From contig OZ022261.1 in the NCBI GenBank assembly GCA_963978905.1, positions 11,099,992 to 11,163,991 of the forward strand: DNA of 64,000 bases, written 5' to 3'. Below the pieces are notes generated by a model. The model had not been told where the DNA came from. It saw nothing but the letters and a program-made list of their open reading frames with translations, and made no database searches. Positions 31,701 to 43,400 of this stretch are shown here, one piece after another. The stretch comes from Trichostrongylus colubriformis. Its lineage: Eukaryota > Nematoda > Chromadorea > Rhabditida > Trichostrongylidae. The stretch's first letter is position 1. Every line of letters starts with the position of its first letter. Made by a program: the position numbers and the translations under genes.

Positions 31701-34700
31701 AGAAACCTGGAAAATCCTGGCGTCCAAAAACCTCTGCAAGAGGAAATATGCTATACTTCTGTATGCGATAGTTCTTTTAAAATACTCGCTACGGACTTCA
31801 GTGCAATGATTCCGGAAGACAAAATTGACGTTTTCCGCTTCTTTTTACATTCTTCGTTTGATGATGGAAATAAGGGTGATACATAGTACAAAAAATAGAA
31901 TGAGAGCATGCAAAACGCTATCCGCAACCAATTGTGAACTGAGAACGTTGAGTTCTGCACAATAAAATGAAACACATCGAAGGAAGCGGGAGGGGTAAGG
32001 AGAATGTAAGAGCTGGGAATACGATACATGTTCTCTGAAAACAAGCATTCCATCAGAAAAGATTATGTGCAGGAAACCCGCGTTGAAAACCGTCTTATAA
32101 CGATCCCACACACGGCGTGTCGTTCTGCAGCTCATCAGTTGGTCGTTGCCGGCGAGGGCGGGACAACGTTCGCGGCTGCCTGACTTGGCCTCACGCCCGT
32201 CTGCGGTCTACCCCCGGCAAGTGACGCAGAGGGGCACGAAAGAGAATAGGTTTTCGAGTTCCTATTTCTCCCTTCTTTCGCCGTTTTAATTCGTCCTTTC
32301 TCTGCTGTTACACTGCTGAGCACCCCTATTTCTTATTCTTAATCTCCCAGTTTTATCCCTCCCGGTGTTTTTAAGAACGGTCTGAATCAAGCGAAGAAAT
32401 GTATAGAATTAGGCGTAAAGCACGATCACTGCTCCTCTTACGCAGTTACATGCAATTCCCATAGACTCCAACCATAATGCGCGCAAAGGTCGCACACCGC
32501 ACGGTCTGCGTCCTTCCACCGATATGTGTTCGAAATGAATAGTTGCGGTTGATGAGAGGGCTGAGACGGGCAGAAGAGCAGTCCTTCATCAAGCATCATT
32601 TTATTACTGTCTATGGCATAAAATTAATCAGAAATCATGAATCAAAATCAAAAAATAACACTGTGGGACGTTTCGAACTTACTTGTGGATTTGCTTGATG
32701 AAATACAAAAGAGGGTATTTGTTTTCATCCCACAGCACTTTCAGTTCACTTTTTGGTGGATATTTGACGCAGTTCAATTCGATAGTGAGTTCAAAGCAGT
32801 TGGTGTGTAGGTAGTTCCAATCCTGCATTCCACCAGATACAATGTACCTGTAATGTATTAGGTAGAATGCTTCACTAATAGACGTCCTAACAGAAATCAT
32901 CAAAGACTGCCTGGGGTAAAAAGAAAGTGCCTGGGGTAAAAAGAAAGTGAAAAGTGAGAAAACATGTTCTCTGGCAACAAGCGTTCAGATGAGGTGATGT
33001 GTGGCGCAACTCGCATTGAAAAAGCGCGGCTTTATCTCATTTATTTGCTTTGCTGATCACTCACAACAAGATCACATAATGAGAACTCAAGACGGTACTG
33101 AAATCTGACTTCTTGTTGAGTCAAGTTTAGGTTTTCCCTTGATTCCTAATTTTTTAAGAGCAAAAGAGCAAATTTATTCGAAAGCAGTCTAAATATTCGC
33201 TGGTTGATCCATCAACCCCAAATTAACTGTTACATACACCATGACTGAAATGGGATCGGTTAGGACATTCAAAACGGTCACTAAATCTCGAAATGCACTA
33301 CGGTTTGGTTATTGTGGTCTTATTATGGTCCTGCAACCACGCATCCTTCGGGGATGTCGCATGTAGAGCGAGGCAACGTTCGCGGAGAGCTGACTCAGCA
33401 CCTCTTCCGTCTTTGTCTGCCCACCGGCTGGTGATGTAGAGGGGTGCGAAAGGAAAGGATGAGAAGGGGGTTTCTTGATTACTGTTTATCGGTTTTTTGC
33501 CGCTCTATTTCGTTCTTTCTCTACTGTTAAACTGCTAAACACTCCTACTTTCATATTCCTAAATTATTCCACAATCTGCCGAGCTAATACCTTCCGTTCT
33601 CTTCAAAGCACAAATGTCTCACCAATCCGCTCCATTGACGATTCCATTCTGTGGCTCTGTAGCCAAGTTCAAATGATCATCCAGACATCGTGGGCCCTAC
33701 GAAAGTAAGAAAATCGAATTCTCACAGAAACAGAAGGCTTCGAAAAGAAAACAAAATATGTCATCAGCGTTTGTGTTGACCGAAATCAGTAGGAAATACG
33801 ACACGCGTCTCACTTACACTCACAGCTCTATGGGCAAGCAGGTAGTGGAGAGATTTTATAATGAAATATCACCTGTTTGTTCATACGATCGTGTACTTTC
33901 GAATAGGAGTAGGCCAATCTGACGAATAATTCGTTATCTGGCGACGGCGAATAGCGTCGTGAAGCGCTTCTGGTCGGATGATCATCAAACGGGTAGTTCA
34001 CTGGAAAACCATTACCTAGGCGTGTTTGAAGGGACTTTTACGCGACTATTTTTATCTCCAGCCCACATATGCAAAATTTGTACCAGGTGTCGTCTGCTCT
34101 TGTACATCCACTTCCTAATATTTGTGCCCTTACAGGGAGCTTCCAATCCAGCTTTGAAAAATAAACTGAAATAGCAACGCAGCATTCCCTCCGTGATCCT
34201 ACCTTAGTAAGCCTTCGAATCACTAAAAACTGCCACATAGATCGGTATACCTTATTTAAAGGATTGGGCTATCGCCTTCACTGGTATAATTTTCTGCCTG
34301 CAGCTCCATTTCCCATCCCCCGATGGATTTCATTCCAATCCCCTTCGGCCAACTCGCGGAGTAGTTCTTTAAGTTTCTTATTAATGATTTTAGTACACCT
34401 AAACACCAGGCCTGATGTGGCTTTCTCACCACACACTCGACCATAATTAGAAGTTCACTTTGTTTTTGAAAACTGAAAACGAAAATGACAGGGAAAAGGT
34501 AAAAACCGTGACGCCAGAAATTCCCGTTTGCGCGGGTCAGTCCTCAAATGAAGTGTTCGAGAAGGTGGTGCAAGACGGAGCATTTGGCCCCTTTCGGTTC
34601 AGTTAGTTTTATAGAAAGCGATCTGCTTACCAAGTGTTGTACCACCATGAAGGCTGGCCGACAAAATAAACGGAATAGATTTAGTCCACTTCATTACAGC

Positions 34701-37700
34701 CATCGTTTCCGGCTGAAGTTGTTCAGACGGAAAATAGTTAGGAAATCTGAAAGCCAATTGCAAATTGATAGATACTCCCGAATAAATACGGTGGCCGTTC
34801 TCACGACTTGATAAGCGAAATATACCTGCTGGGAAAATTTCTATTCAAATCTTTATTGTTAGCATTGCTTCTTCCGTAAATTCCTGCGTCGTCACCTTCA
34901 TAGGCGATTTCGTAGCTAAAGGAAAAAGTGATTTTCTATGCCATGACTTATGAGCGAATTTGGGATAAGCATAGCATTCGTTTTCTTTTTGGAGAATTAG
35001 AAACATACTCCATGCAATGTCTACTCTTGGAATAATCGGAATAAGTCCCCGAGTTCGCATTGTTCCAAGGGTTATTTTGCACTCGCTACGACGGGTGAAG
35101 ACCGCTATCGTCATTGGTAGGAGGGTGTTGGGGCTGTTAGGCCGCGTTCATACTTTGTGAGACCGGCGTGGTCGACGGAGGGCACAATGTCGTTGTCTTC
35201 GCGGGTGCCGGCGCCGGTGCCGCAGAGCATGAACGCGGCCTTAGGGCACGACACGCCGTAATGAAGGTTGGATGCGGCTTGAACTGCTTGCAACGCCTCA
35301 CCGCTCCACAGGTAGCAATCGGGAGCGTGCCCGCTTCGTAGCGAGAGTCGGATGTGCCTAAGGGCAAGTCTCTCATGTAGCGCACATTATGATGCATTCA
35401 CTCACCCATCTGGATTCATTGTGGGCAGTAAATGAATTCGTGTAGTGTCAACGAGCTTTTGAATCCATCCATTATTGTGATAGTTGTAAAGCAAGGTCCA
35501 CGCCAGACCAAGGAGAAATACACGACCCGATACCTGAAAGAATCAGCTTAGAGTATAACCATCTCACGTTTTCACTCACTTCAGAAACATCCACGTATTC
35601 GAAGGTCGGCCGCATTTCCTGAAGAAATCGTCCACGAAAAGACTAGTTTCTTTGTTATTCTTATATTTATGTTGTACTAGCCTTACAATGACCGCATGTG
35701 AAGTTTCACGCGAAAAAGTGAGAATTCGGCTATGATACGGCTCCCCGAAATCTTGGCCGGATGGGCGGGCCTTCGGGTCCCGTGCCGTCGTCCGCCGCAG
35801 TTGGGAGCGGAGAGTGAGACTGTTCACGTAACTTTCTGTTCCTACAATGCGTCTCCAACCGCGGCGGACGACGGAGTGGGCACTTGCTCTAAGGCCCCGC
35901 TCACTCGGCCAAGACTTTATGTGCTGTATCTCAGTCGGATTCCCATTTTTTCGCATGGAACATTGCATGCGGCCCACATTAGGAAAATACCACATAAATA
36001 TATGGGTAACATAAAAAATATTATTTCCGTGAACGATTCCTTAAGCCCATTTCGAGCTTAGTTGGGCAACTTGGGGTATGCTACATTTCGAAAGACAATT
36101 CGCTGTTGTTCAGCTGAACGCAAGAATCACTTACACGCATTGCACACGACATTCGTTTGCGAAGTCCTCTATGATAAAGAGAATAAGGTGTCCAATGGGA
36201 CGGTGTGGTGCACAGTGAGGAGTTCGCCCCAACCACCCTACCCCCCCCCCCGGCTCCTCGTATGGCATGGATGGCCGCTGCACGTAACAGATTCACATGG
36301 CCCTAGTCATTATGGAGCGATGTGGTGTGCAGAACAGCACCGCAGAAGTCCTGGGCGTCAGCAGTTCAACTTTTGACGCTCGTTCATTTCCACTGTCACA
36401 CTACATCTTCAGAAGTTAACCACATTCTCAAAGTGAAAGGAGACGAATGAACGCTTCTGAAGATTTTCATGAAGTTCCCTGCACCATTCTCAAATTACTT
36501 TATTTTACCAAATAATTACCTCGTTACCATGCATGTTTGCAATGTATTTAAATTCCGGAATGCCAGTTTCGTGTTTCCGTGGATACTTTGAAATTGTCAG
36601 CACCCATAGTTGACGTCCACGAACAGAGTTGCCAATGGAGTAGAGATGTGTAAGATTCGGAAATTTATCTGCCAGTGCCTTAATCATTAGTGTTCAATAC
36701 TTCTATAACCCCTTTTTCAACTGAAACTTACATGTAAATAATCGGTCATTACGGTGTGATTCATATGCATCAGCACTGGTTCCTTGAACTCACCAATCTC
36801 CTTAACGACCTCCGTCCTTGAGTATACATCACCTTGCTGTTCGAATTTCTCAATCAATTCCTAAATCTTTGTAGTGTTATTGTATTACTATACGATTTAT
36901 CATTTTCTGACCCCACCATACATGAACACCTCCGTCTTACCAGTAACATGTATTCGATATCTTCAATATTTTTGCATTCAATCTTTTCACTATTTTGGGA
37001 ACCTCACGAATTTTTCAATATTATGGATGCATCTCTGCTACTTCCAGTAACAGGATTGGCGAGGGAATGTGCAAGAATCCGTGCAAGTAAGATTACAACT
37101 TTGAGGAGATGTAACCTCTTGAACATACATATGACTTCGTGAAAATGTGCTGTATCCCAGGCAGAACAAACGTGCTCTTGGAGTGGTGCGTACCCTCCCG
37201 TCCGAATTTCGCACCGCAGTTTGTCGCGCGCGACGCGATGTGTGTGAGGTAGGAGCAGTGCTGTAATAGGGTCCTGAGGCGATTACACAGCAACAATGCA
37301 CCCCCATCATTAGCGCGTAATCGTTTAGGATCCAACTGCTGCTACGCCCCTACACAGCTTCGCGACGCACGCCACGCGGTGGAGTGTGTGCCTTTATGTC
37401 AGGATTTCGCACGGCGACGAGCGGCGTGCGACGCACTGTGTGCGAGCTATGCGCGTCGCGATAGTTGGGTCTTAGAACGATTACACGGTAATGCTTAGGG
37501 CGCGATAGGCAGTTGACTTGTACTCACTTCGGGACCCCACAACATGCGCCTTTAGCTCATCCGCATTGCTTCGCTTGCGACATACCGCCGTGCGAAATCC
37601 TGACATAAGGGTACACACCCCATGCGGCAGTGCGAAACCCTCGCCTAAAAGTACACACCGCTCTTGGATTGGAAGGGGCGACAAACAAACTGCCACGTTT

Positions 37701-38234
37701 CGAGAAGAAAAAGCGAACGCAGTCAAAACCTTACATGAAATGGAATGAGCGAGGGTAAATTCCCTTGCAGCTTAGCCCAAATTGTGAGCTCTGTATTTTC
37801 CACCGCCAGCAGTATCTTCTATGTCAAGGATGCGATTTAGTTTATATTCCTCAGGGTTTTATATTTCCTACTAAACTATGCCCATCACTTCCATCCTTTT
37901 ACTTTCATTCAGTGCGGAGCATATTATCCGATTTTTATAAATAACAGGATCACGCAATTCCCACTCTTGTCCACGATGCCTTTCCTCTAATTATAGTATA
38001 GTAATTTGACTCACGATGGAGGGCAGCGAACGAAATAAATTCAGAAAAAGTGATGAATGAAGACATTCCCACTTGTCCTTTCAGTATTCAATACAATACA
38101 AGAGTTTTTCTAGGCACGTGGCAACATATCGCACAAAAAATTACCCTTTCTACTTCCTCCGCATGTCGGTATGATCGAATTGTTGAGATGAGATGAAAGG
38201 ACAGCAAGATGACGGGCCAACAGGACGGAACCAT
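28760..38234 (-). CDS. M14B metallocarboxypeptidase, carboxypeptidase M/E-like, 11 exons, 474 aa
   Basis: Exons (minus, 5' to 3'): 38154-38234, 36732-36860, 36520-36678, 35406-35533, 34826-34915, 34631-34746, 33873-34000, 33623-33696, 32683-32847, 31117-31258, 28760-28972; phases agree throughout. Residues 1-21 are a signal peptide. It trims C-terminal Lys/Arg from peptides in the secretory path or at the cell surface. Zinc ligands: H120 and E123 in NMHGNE, H229 in SLHGG. Substrate-binding DLNRNFP at 188-194; catalytic Glu at about 325 in [19 protein letters not shown] precedes it. A transthyretin-like domain follows (about 357-440). The last 20 residues are hydrophobic, as in GPI-anchored carboxypeptidase M. 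Introns hold several MITEs. The first exon is inferred from a signal-like sequence, correct phase and a trans-splice acceptor; the rest is firm. Confidence 0.85.
29858..31001 (-). mobile_element. Decayed mariner-like element in a carboxypeptidase intron
   Basis: The left end TTAGGTCGGACAAAAAGTCC at about 29858 matches the complement of the right end (TTAGGTCGGTCAAGAACTAT) near 31001. Frames inside are short and give no clear transposase motif. A family E MITE lies inside it (30697-30933). Weak evidence beyond the ends. Confidence 0.4.
30697..30933. repeat. MITE family E, copy 2
   Basis: Left end GTACCCTTATGCCAGGATATC, right end GAAATCCTGTCATAAGGATAC; interior CGCATGCCGCTCG and GGCGTTTCGC are the GC-rich arms. 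Nested in the decayed mariner-like element. Confidence 0.6.
31985..32375. repeat. Repeat family D, copy 3
   Basis: Begins GCGGGAGGGGTAAGGAGAATG and ends TTTTATCCCTCCCGGTGTTTTT. Interior CCGCGTTGAAAACCG and CGGGACAACGTTCGCGGC match the copy at 5000. In the intron between exons 9 and 10 of the carboxypeptidase gene. Confidence 0.6.
32920..33610. repeat. Repeat family D, copy 4, interrupted
   Basis: The 5' part (to CGCGGC near 33030) and 3' part (from about 33350, GAGGCAACGTTCGCGG, to the AATACCTTCCG end near 33600) match family D; the middle 320 bp do not and may be a later insertion. A 21-bp direct duplication (GCCTGGGGTAAAAAGAAAGT) sits at its start. The right end lies about 13 bp from carboxypeptidase exon 8. 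Confidence 0.5.
35140..35240. repeat. Harbinger-type MITE, copy 3 (101 bp)
   Basis: Flanked by TTA on both sides (35137-35139, 35241-35243). Ends GGCCGCGTTCATACTTTG and GAGCATGAACGCGGCC. In the carboxypeptidase intron between exons 4 and 5. Confidence 0.75.
35619..36045. repeat. MITE family A, copy 4
   Basis: Ends CTGAAGAAATCGTCCACG and CGTGAACGATTCCTTAAG with foldback arms. In the carboxypeptidase intron between exons 3 and 4; frames on both strands here (35576-35995, 35732-36061) are not genes. Confidence 0.7.
37386..37616. repeat. MITE family E, copy 3
   Basis: GTGTGTGCCTTTATGTCAGG at the left, CCTGACATAAGGGTACACAC at the right. A second half-end (GAAACCCTCGCCTAAAAGTA) follows at 37637-37660, suggesting an overlapping remnant. 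In the first intron of the carboxypeptidase gene. Confidence 0.7.
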
Positions 38235-38250
38235 TGCGCGGCTGTAAAAA
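38235..38250 (-). promoter_or_regulatory. Probable trans-splice acceptor before the carboxypeptidase start
   Basis: On the minus strand TTTTTACAG ends at 38242, leaving only 7 nt before the ATG (38234-38232). Acceptors this close to a start codon are typical of spliced-leader addition in nematodes. Confidence 0.5.
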
Positions 38251-38731
38251 GGATAATAGGATAATATGTAACTGGATTGAGAAAATGGAATATTCTCCTT
38301 CTTTGCACCATCGATCAGTCCACTGAATTGGTAAACATAACTGTACCCTTCAGACAATCATTGATCATACTGCATGAACCTAGTGCGACTCACTGTCACA
38401 ACTAAATTCACTTTTTACCATCAACATCACTGATCGAGTTAGCCACATCACAAAATAGTGCCATAAGAGTACATTTGTAACAAATTTGGGTTGTTTTTTT
38501 AAACTTTACTCCCTTTACTTTACACGTGATGAGGTTACAAATTGACCATTCTAATGCTTAGAGCCTATGCCAACCCATTCAGGCTGGTACAGTATTGTCC
38601 TTGTTGCCCTTTATTCTCATTCTTTCAGGCAGAGTTCTTCTGACACAGAAGAAGTAAGAGGGGCACCAGTCATCACTCCATTATAAAACACATCACTAAA
38701 CTTGGCCTGAGATCATAGAAAATCAGAATTA

Positions 38732-38852
38732 CAGTCCAGTTCCCGTAGGCTGACGGGGCGTGGCCCACAGAGTTGGGTGAGAGTGTGTGGCGGGGTGAGA
38801 GAGGGGTGAAGTCCGTAGGCCTCGCCCTGCCAGCCGTAATTAAAATGGACTG
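38732..38852. repeat. MITE family C (CAGTCCAGTTCCCG ends), copy 1
   Basis: 121 bp; the left end CAGTCCAGTTCCCGTAGGC is roughly inverted at the right (TAAAATGGACTG), flanked by TA. The interior GAGAGTGTGTGGCGGGGTGAG is identical in the copy nested at 45830. Confidence 0.75.
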
Positions 38853-39191
38853 TACGTATTTTGCCTGTTCAATTGAGATACCATTACTGTATTGCCGTTC
38901 GAGTCAGCTCGTGGGACTCCACAAAAGGGGGATTGTATTCGAACCGCTTGGAGAGGGGGTAGCAATTGTAGAGGTCAGGAGCAGTGACCACGTCTACGAG
39001 CATAGAGACTGTCCCCAGCGAGGCATGCGGTAGGCCCAAAATTCATTTAAATATTATAGGATCCTTATATATTTGGAAATCTTATGTATGGTTCATGCCA
39101 AGCAAGGTGAGCCAAAGTCAATAGCTTCATGTTCTTTTTTTGGGGGAAGACTGTGTGATATAGATATACATTTCATTGATATAAATCTGAT

Positions 39192-39240
39192 ATTCTCAGA
39201 AGGTCAGAAATGTGATATACATTTCTGACCTTCTGAGAAT
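39192..39240. repeat. 49-nt perfect hairpin
   Basis: 22-bp arms starting ATTCTCAGAAGGTCAG match exactly in inverted order around a 5-nt loop (GATAT). The sequence GATATACATTT recurs just upstream at about 39165. It could be a short foldback insertion or a structured RNA; sequence alone cannot decide. Confidence 0.65.
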
Positions 39241-41143
39241 GTTCCTGATTCACTCTTGAAGAACTTTTTCGTGAAAGCGGCAATCACGCAGTTTTCTGAA
39301 CTTGTCAGACAGATGTACCGCTACGCGATTTTACGACTTTGCGGTGTAGCACTCGCGCATGCGATTCTGCGGGGTCTCTGCGCGCGGAGACCAGGTGTCG
39401 CCAAATCTAGAAGCCGGACATCGGTTTTACGGTTTCACGTAGCATTGTCTCTGAAAGATATTATGACCATTCGAACAGCAGGAGGTTGCGTGCCCATCAA
39501 CCCTTACTCTGCGTGTCCACGTCAAATTTTCAGGATTTTTTTTTGATAATGTAAGCTCAAGTATATTTGTAGCAAAGATTAGAGAGCATGAATCTCGCAG
39601 GTTCCTGATCCTGCCTTTGAAGCCGTAGCGATTCATGTGACTTAAGTCTTCCTCGTCGGTTTTCCGATTTTTTAGACATGCAGTAAAAAATTGACACCAT
39701 TTACCCGAAGAACTCCACTTCCTCGAATCCTGATGAGGTGGAAGAGGTGATCATCGATGATCCTTGCGATTTGGCTATAAATTTGCACTCAAGAGTAGTT
39801 CGGCCCGTAGAAGACGAATATGATAGGTCTGTCTACAGAGGTAGTTTGACATCCTAAGTTAGAATATCACACTTTCTCAACGCGAAATTGTCTGGCACCC
39901 GCATCACAGCAACTTGGAGATTGATCTTATTTTGCGGCGGCGGCTGTGGCACCAGGCGATTTTGCTCAAGTGAGTGTCATATTGGTATTCTACGGGTGGA
40001 ATTACCCTCAAGAATTTCAAGTTTCTAGCCAAATCGGAATGTTTCACGAAAATCCCGAAAATCACCTCTTTCACCCCATCAAAATTCGTTGCGCTGAGGT
40101 TGCATAGGGTAAATAGTACCAAAAAAATTTAGCGATCATAGAGCATGTTTTAAGAAAACTATAATCATATTCAAACCATTCACGTTTTCATGAAAAGCTT
40201 ATTTTGAATACAGGCATGACTATGTGGAAATGGGTAAGATCTACATAAGGGGTACATAACTTCCACAACACTGAGCTGGGAAATGGGTGGGGAAAAAGGG
40301 GGTATGTGGATATTCACTTTGGGTTATGCTGGCTCAAATTTACCTCAACACAATGGTTGCTCCCTGTTACTATGTGCGAAGGAGCAGTTGAAGGGAGTAA
40401 CCCAAACGGGTTAACCACTTCTGACAACATTTGTCTCAGTGAACAGCACGAAATTAATGTTTGCTGCGATGGTATTTGCTTAAAAATCCTTCCCGCTTCC
40501 GCGATCCACCGATTACAAATGCTGAGTCGCACTCTAATTCCGTTCAAGCATGGGCTAGACATCTGCTACTGGCACCGGAATGCAATTAATTGAGAGGCAC
40601 ATGCTTGAGAAACAATTTCGGCTTCAGAGTCCACCGATGCTCGAAATGATGTGACATGAACCAGCCAATCTTTCCAAGGTGGTCTATGCTGTTAAAAGTC
40701 GGAGAAAGCATTTCGAACTAGGTGCACCACTCCAGCCCTGCGCTCAGTAGATTGGAGTTGTGCCAGAAAGTAATTCTGCATATGATCAACATACCAATAT
40801 GTGTACGCCAGCAAGTCGAGATATTAGGACTTTCTGTACCAGCATGGTCACTTTGCCATTTTGCGGTCCTGATCATGGGGGTTGCCACCCACAGCCTATC
40901 ATAATTGGCTTCTTCTTCCTTCGCATTTGAGAGATTAGAGCAGAATTCGAAAGAGTGGAATGATGGCCATGTGCGGAGCATCAGTAATTCCTGGTGCGTG
41001 CATAAGTGCAATGCGCTTTCCTGCACCTCTCCGCTCCTATCGTACACTGAGATAGGATTGAGCCATTGAAGAAGTGTCATGAGCTTCTTTGGAAGCAAAC
41101 GCAACACGCAATCTTCACATCGCCTTCACCTTCTAAATATTTA
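39241..41143. other. Intergenic DNA, no supported gene
   Basis: The longest frames (40306-40593 +; 40718-41107 -, 129 aa) show no motif, are Cys/His/Trp-rich in a non-patterned way and lie antisense to nothing recognisable. No splice-consistent exon chain was found. Confidence 0.35.
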
Positions 41144-41420
41144 AAGGCACCACCAGGGGTAAGGAGAACATGAGATCTAGTGAAACATGTACCCTTGAAA
41201 GAACCTTACAGTTCAGAGGAGATTATCTGTGGCTAAATTTCCATTTGGAAAACTCGCCTTGCGGTCTTTATCGCGATCACGTAGCGCTGATCCGCTGGGC
41301 GAGCTGCTGCGGAGGCGGAGCCCCCCCCCAAGCTACTGCATAGAAGGCAAAAGGGAAGGATTGAGAAGGAAAGTTTTCGAGTCCATATTTTTCGCGTTTT
41401 TGACCGTTCAACTCCGTCCT
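41144..41420. repeat. Repeat family D, copy 5 (truncated)
   Basis: Starts AAAGGCACCACCAGGGGTAAGG, with the interior AAACTCGCCTTGCGG. It ends where family E sequence begins near 41438, so the 3' end is missing. Confidence 0.5.
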
Positions 41421-41437
41421 TTCCCTACTGATAGTCT

Positions 41438-41775
41438 GGGGTGTGTACATTTATATCGAATTTTCGTGCGGTCGCGCGTGGCGAGCGACGCCGCTGATTT
41501 CTTCGCGTGTGATTGCGTACACTGCAACACTCCCTTTGGAGTTTGACGCCCAAATCTTTTCGTGCTATCGTTTCTTTTACTTTTTATGTCACTATTTTGT
41601 CTTTCTAGAGCACAAAAATTCTAATTTTAGATGATGATGTGATAAACAGGTATTTTATAAAGGACCTCCATGGTACCAGGCCCTTGCCTCCTGAGCGGGA
41701 TTCCAACCAACCGCGGCAAGTTGTGCTGACGGCGCCTCGAGTGCGACGTCGCAAAGCGAAAATTAGACATTAACA
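41438..41775. repeat. MITE family E, copy 4
   Basis: Left GTGTGTACATTTATATCGAAT, right GCGAAAATTAGACATTAACAC; inner GTGGCGAGCGACGCCGCTGAT matches the copy at 54824. Confidence 0.6.
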
Positions 41776-42479
41776 CTCGATACTCTGCGGTCACTTCGAT
41801 TTTCATAATCCAAAGCTACTCCGCAATCTGCCGGAATCGTCCCATGAGTCTTTGAAGAGATACTAGACAACAAACTACACCCCGTACCCACAAGGCACAA
41901 GGTTTGTTCAGTACTAGAAGGTCAGGGCAATCACGTGTTCTGCGTCCCTGTTGCTTGCATATCATCTCTCTTTTCTCTTTTCCGCCTCCATTGTACAGTT
42001 CCCTCATCGAGCGCCTGCATGAATTTGCGAAATAGCGAACACAGAAGATAGTCAGAAGAGACCAATATCAGGTATCCAAGCTATTCCCAATTTTTTCGCT
42101 GGCTATCCTTTTAGGACCCCTGCTTCCATTACTGAATGTGATAATGCGCCCATGATTGCGCCGATGTATTCCTTCGAAATGGATTTTCGCATACCCTGGG
42201 TTACCTATGCCCGTCACAGAACGTCCCCTCAACGTTCTCTCCTACTCATAGCTCATTCCCTTCAAGCATATCTCATCGTAGTGAACTTCTCTATAAAGTT
42301 CATCCGCCCTTGATCTCCACCGAAAATAAGTCCAGCACATTCCAGAAGGAATAGAGATATTCATTCCAGGACGTGTTCCATTCAACAAAGCGTTGATGTG
42401 AAATGTTGAAGGGGATAGCTATTGGTAAGCTGAGCAATGCAGTTTTTTTCATGTTTTTGTAATGGCCAGAGTATCTCCG

Positions 42480-42701
42480 TTAACAGGATTTACAACCAGC
42501 TCCGAATGAGCCCATTTCCTCTCGCATCTTCGTTAAATGCTTTCTCCTTTTAGGGTTCTCCAGCTGCTCAGACAACGTACGAATCTCGTAGCGTAATTTG
42601 AGGGTTCTGCGTAACAAATCACTTGGATTGCTGCTCGTAACGGATAAAACCCCATCTAATTTACGTGCGCAATGGCCAAAATGGCCAAGCGACTTAGACA
42701 T
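42480..42701 (-). CDS. Small ORF of unknown function (73 aa)
   Basis: A complete ATG-to-TAA frame with a plausible soluble composition (helical LRRTLKLRYEIRTLSEQLE in the middle). No homologue is recognised, no splice sites are obvious and no neighbours help. HARKLDG-type wording recurs weakly in a plus-strand frame at about 43990, so it may be transposon-derived. Could be chance. Confidence 0.2.
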   Translation of the reverse strand: MSKSLGHFGHCARKLDGVLSVTSSNPSDLLRRTLKLRYEIRTLSEQLENPKRRKHLTKMREEMGSFGAGCKSC

Positions 42702-43309
42702 TATCTGAGCCCCTAGTCCGTCGTACTTTTTAATTTACGTTACAAGTTATGAGATTTACGGTTTAAATCTTAAGGGCTCGCTCATTAAAACGCTGTAGTA
42801 AGAGAGTTTCTGCACATTCAGGCAGACATTGACCCATCGAATGCAGTATAAGTGCACCTCACACAACCACATCGACTTTTGAGAAGTGAAAACTATTTTC
42901 AACTCACGTTTTGAATGAAAACCTTCTTATTTAAAAAGCAATAAATAGTGCGTTCTGGGCGTCACCGTCGCCTTGATGCTCGCGATGTTGTCCTCATTCC
43001 TCGGGTACCGATCTGAAAAAACCCTTTTCTCAACTTTTAATGCAAAGCAATTCACAATTTTGAGCTAGCCTGAAAACAGAGGACATAAAAGATTTTCAGG
43101 CATTAATTGATGATGGGGCAACTCATCTATGTGCTTATTTATTAACTCACAGAATCTGTTCACCATGGTACAGCAAAGATTACCATAGTGTGTAGTTAGC
43201 TTTTGTAGCGTGGCAATTAGAAATAAAAGAACGTAAAACTGATTTTTGATGTTTTTGATTTATGACTGCTGCAGCCCGCGGTGCGAAGATGGTTACGAGG
43301 ATGCTGAGT

Positions 43310-43400
43310 TGCGGGCAGAAGCTTTCGTCTAGTACGGATCTCGAACCCGCACTCTATATTTTCGGGACATATGATGTGGTAATCCATTATACATTGCATT
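43310..43400 (-). repeat. tRNA-derived SINE, copy 1
   Basis: On the minus strand AATGGATTACCACATCATAT is followed about 20 bp later by GTGCGGGTTCGAGATCC, an A-box/B-box-like pair spaced as in a tRNA promoter. Same family as the copy at 52935-53045. No cloverleaf, so not a working tRNA. Confidence 0.45.

Noticed and set aside
40718..41107. 129-aa minus-strand ORF
   Set aside because: No recognisable domain, unusual composition, no splice context; length is within chance for 64 kb.
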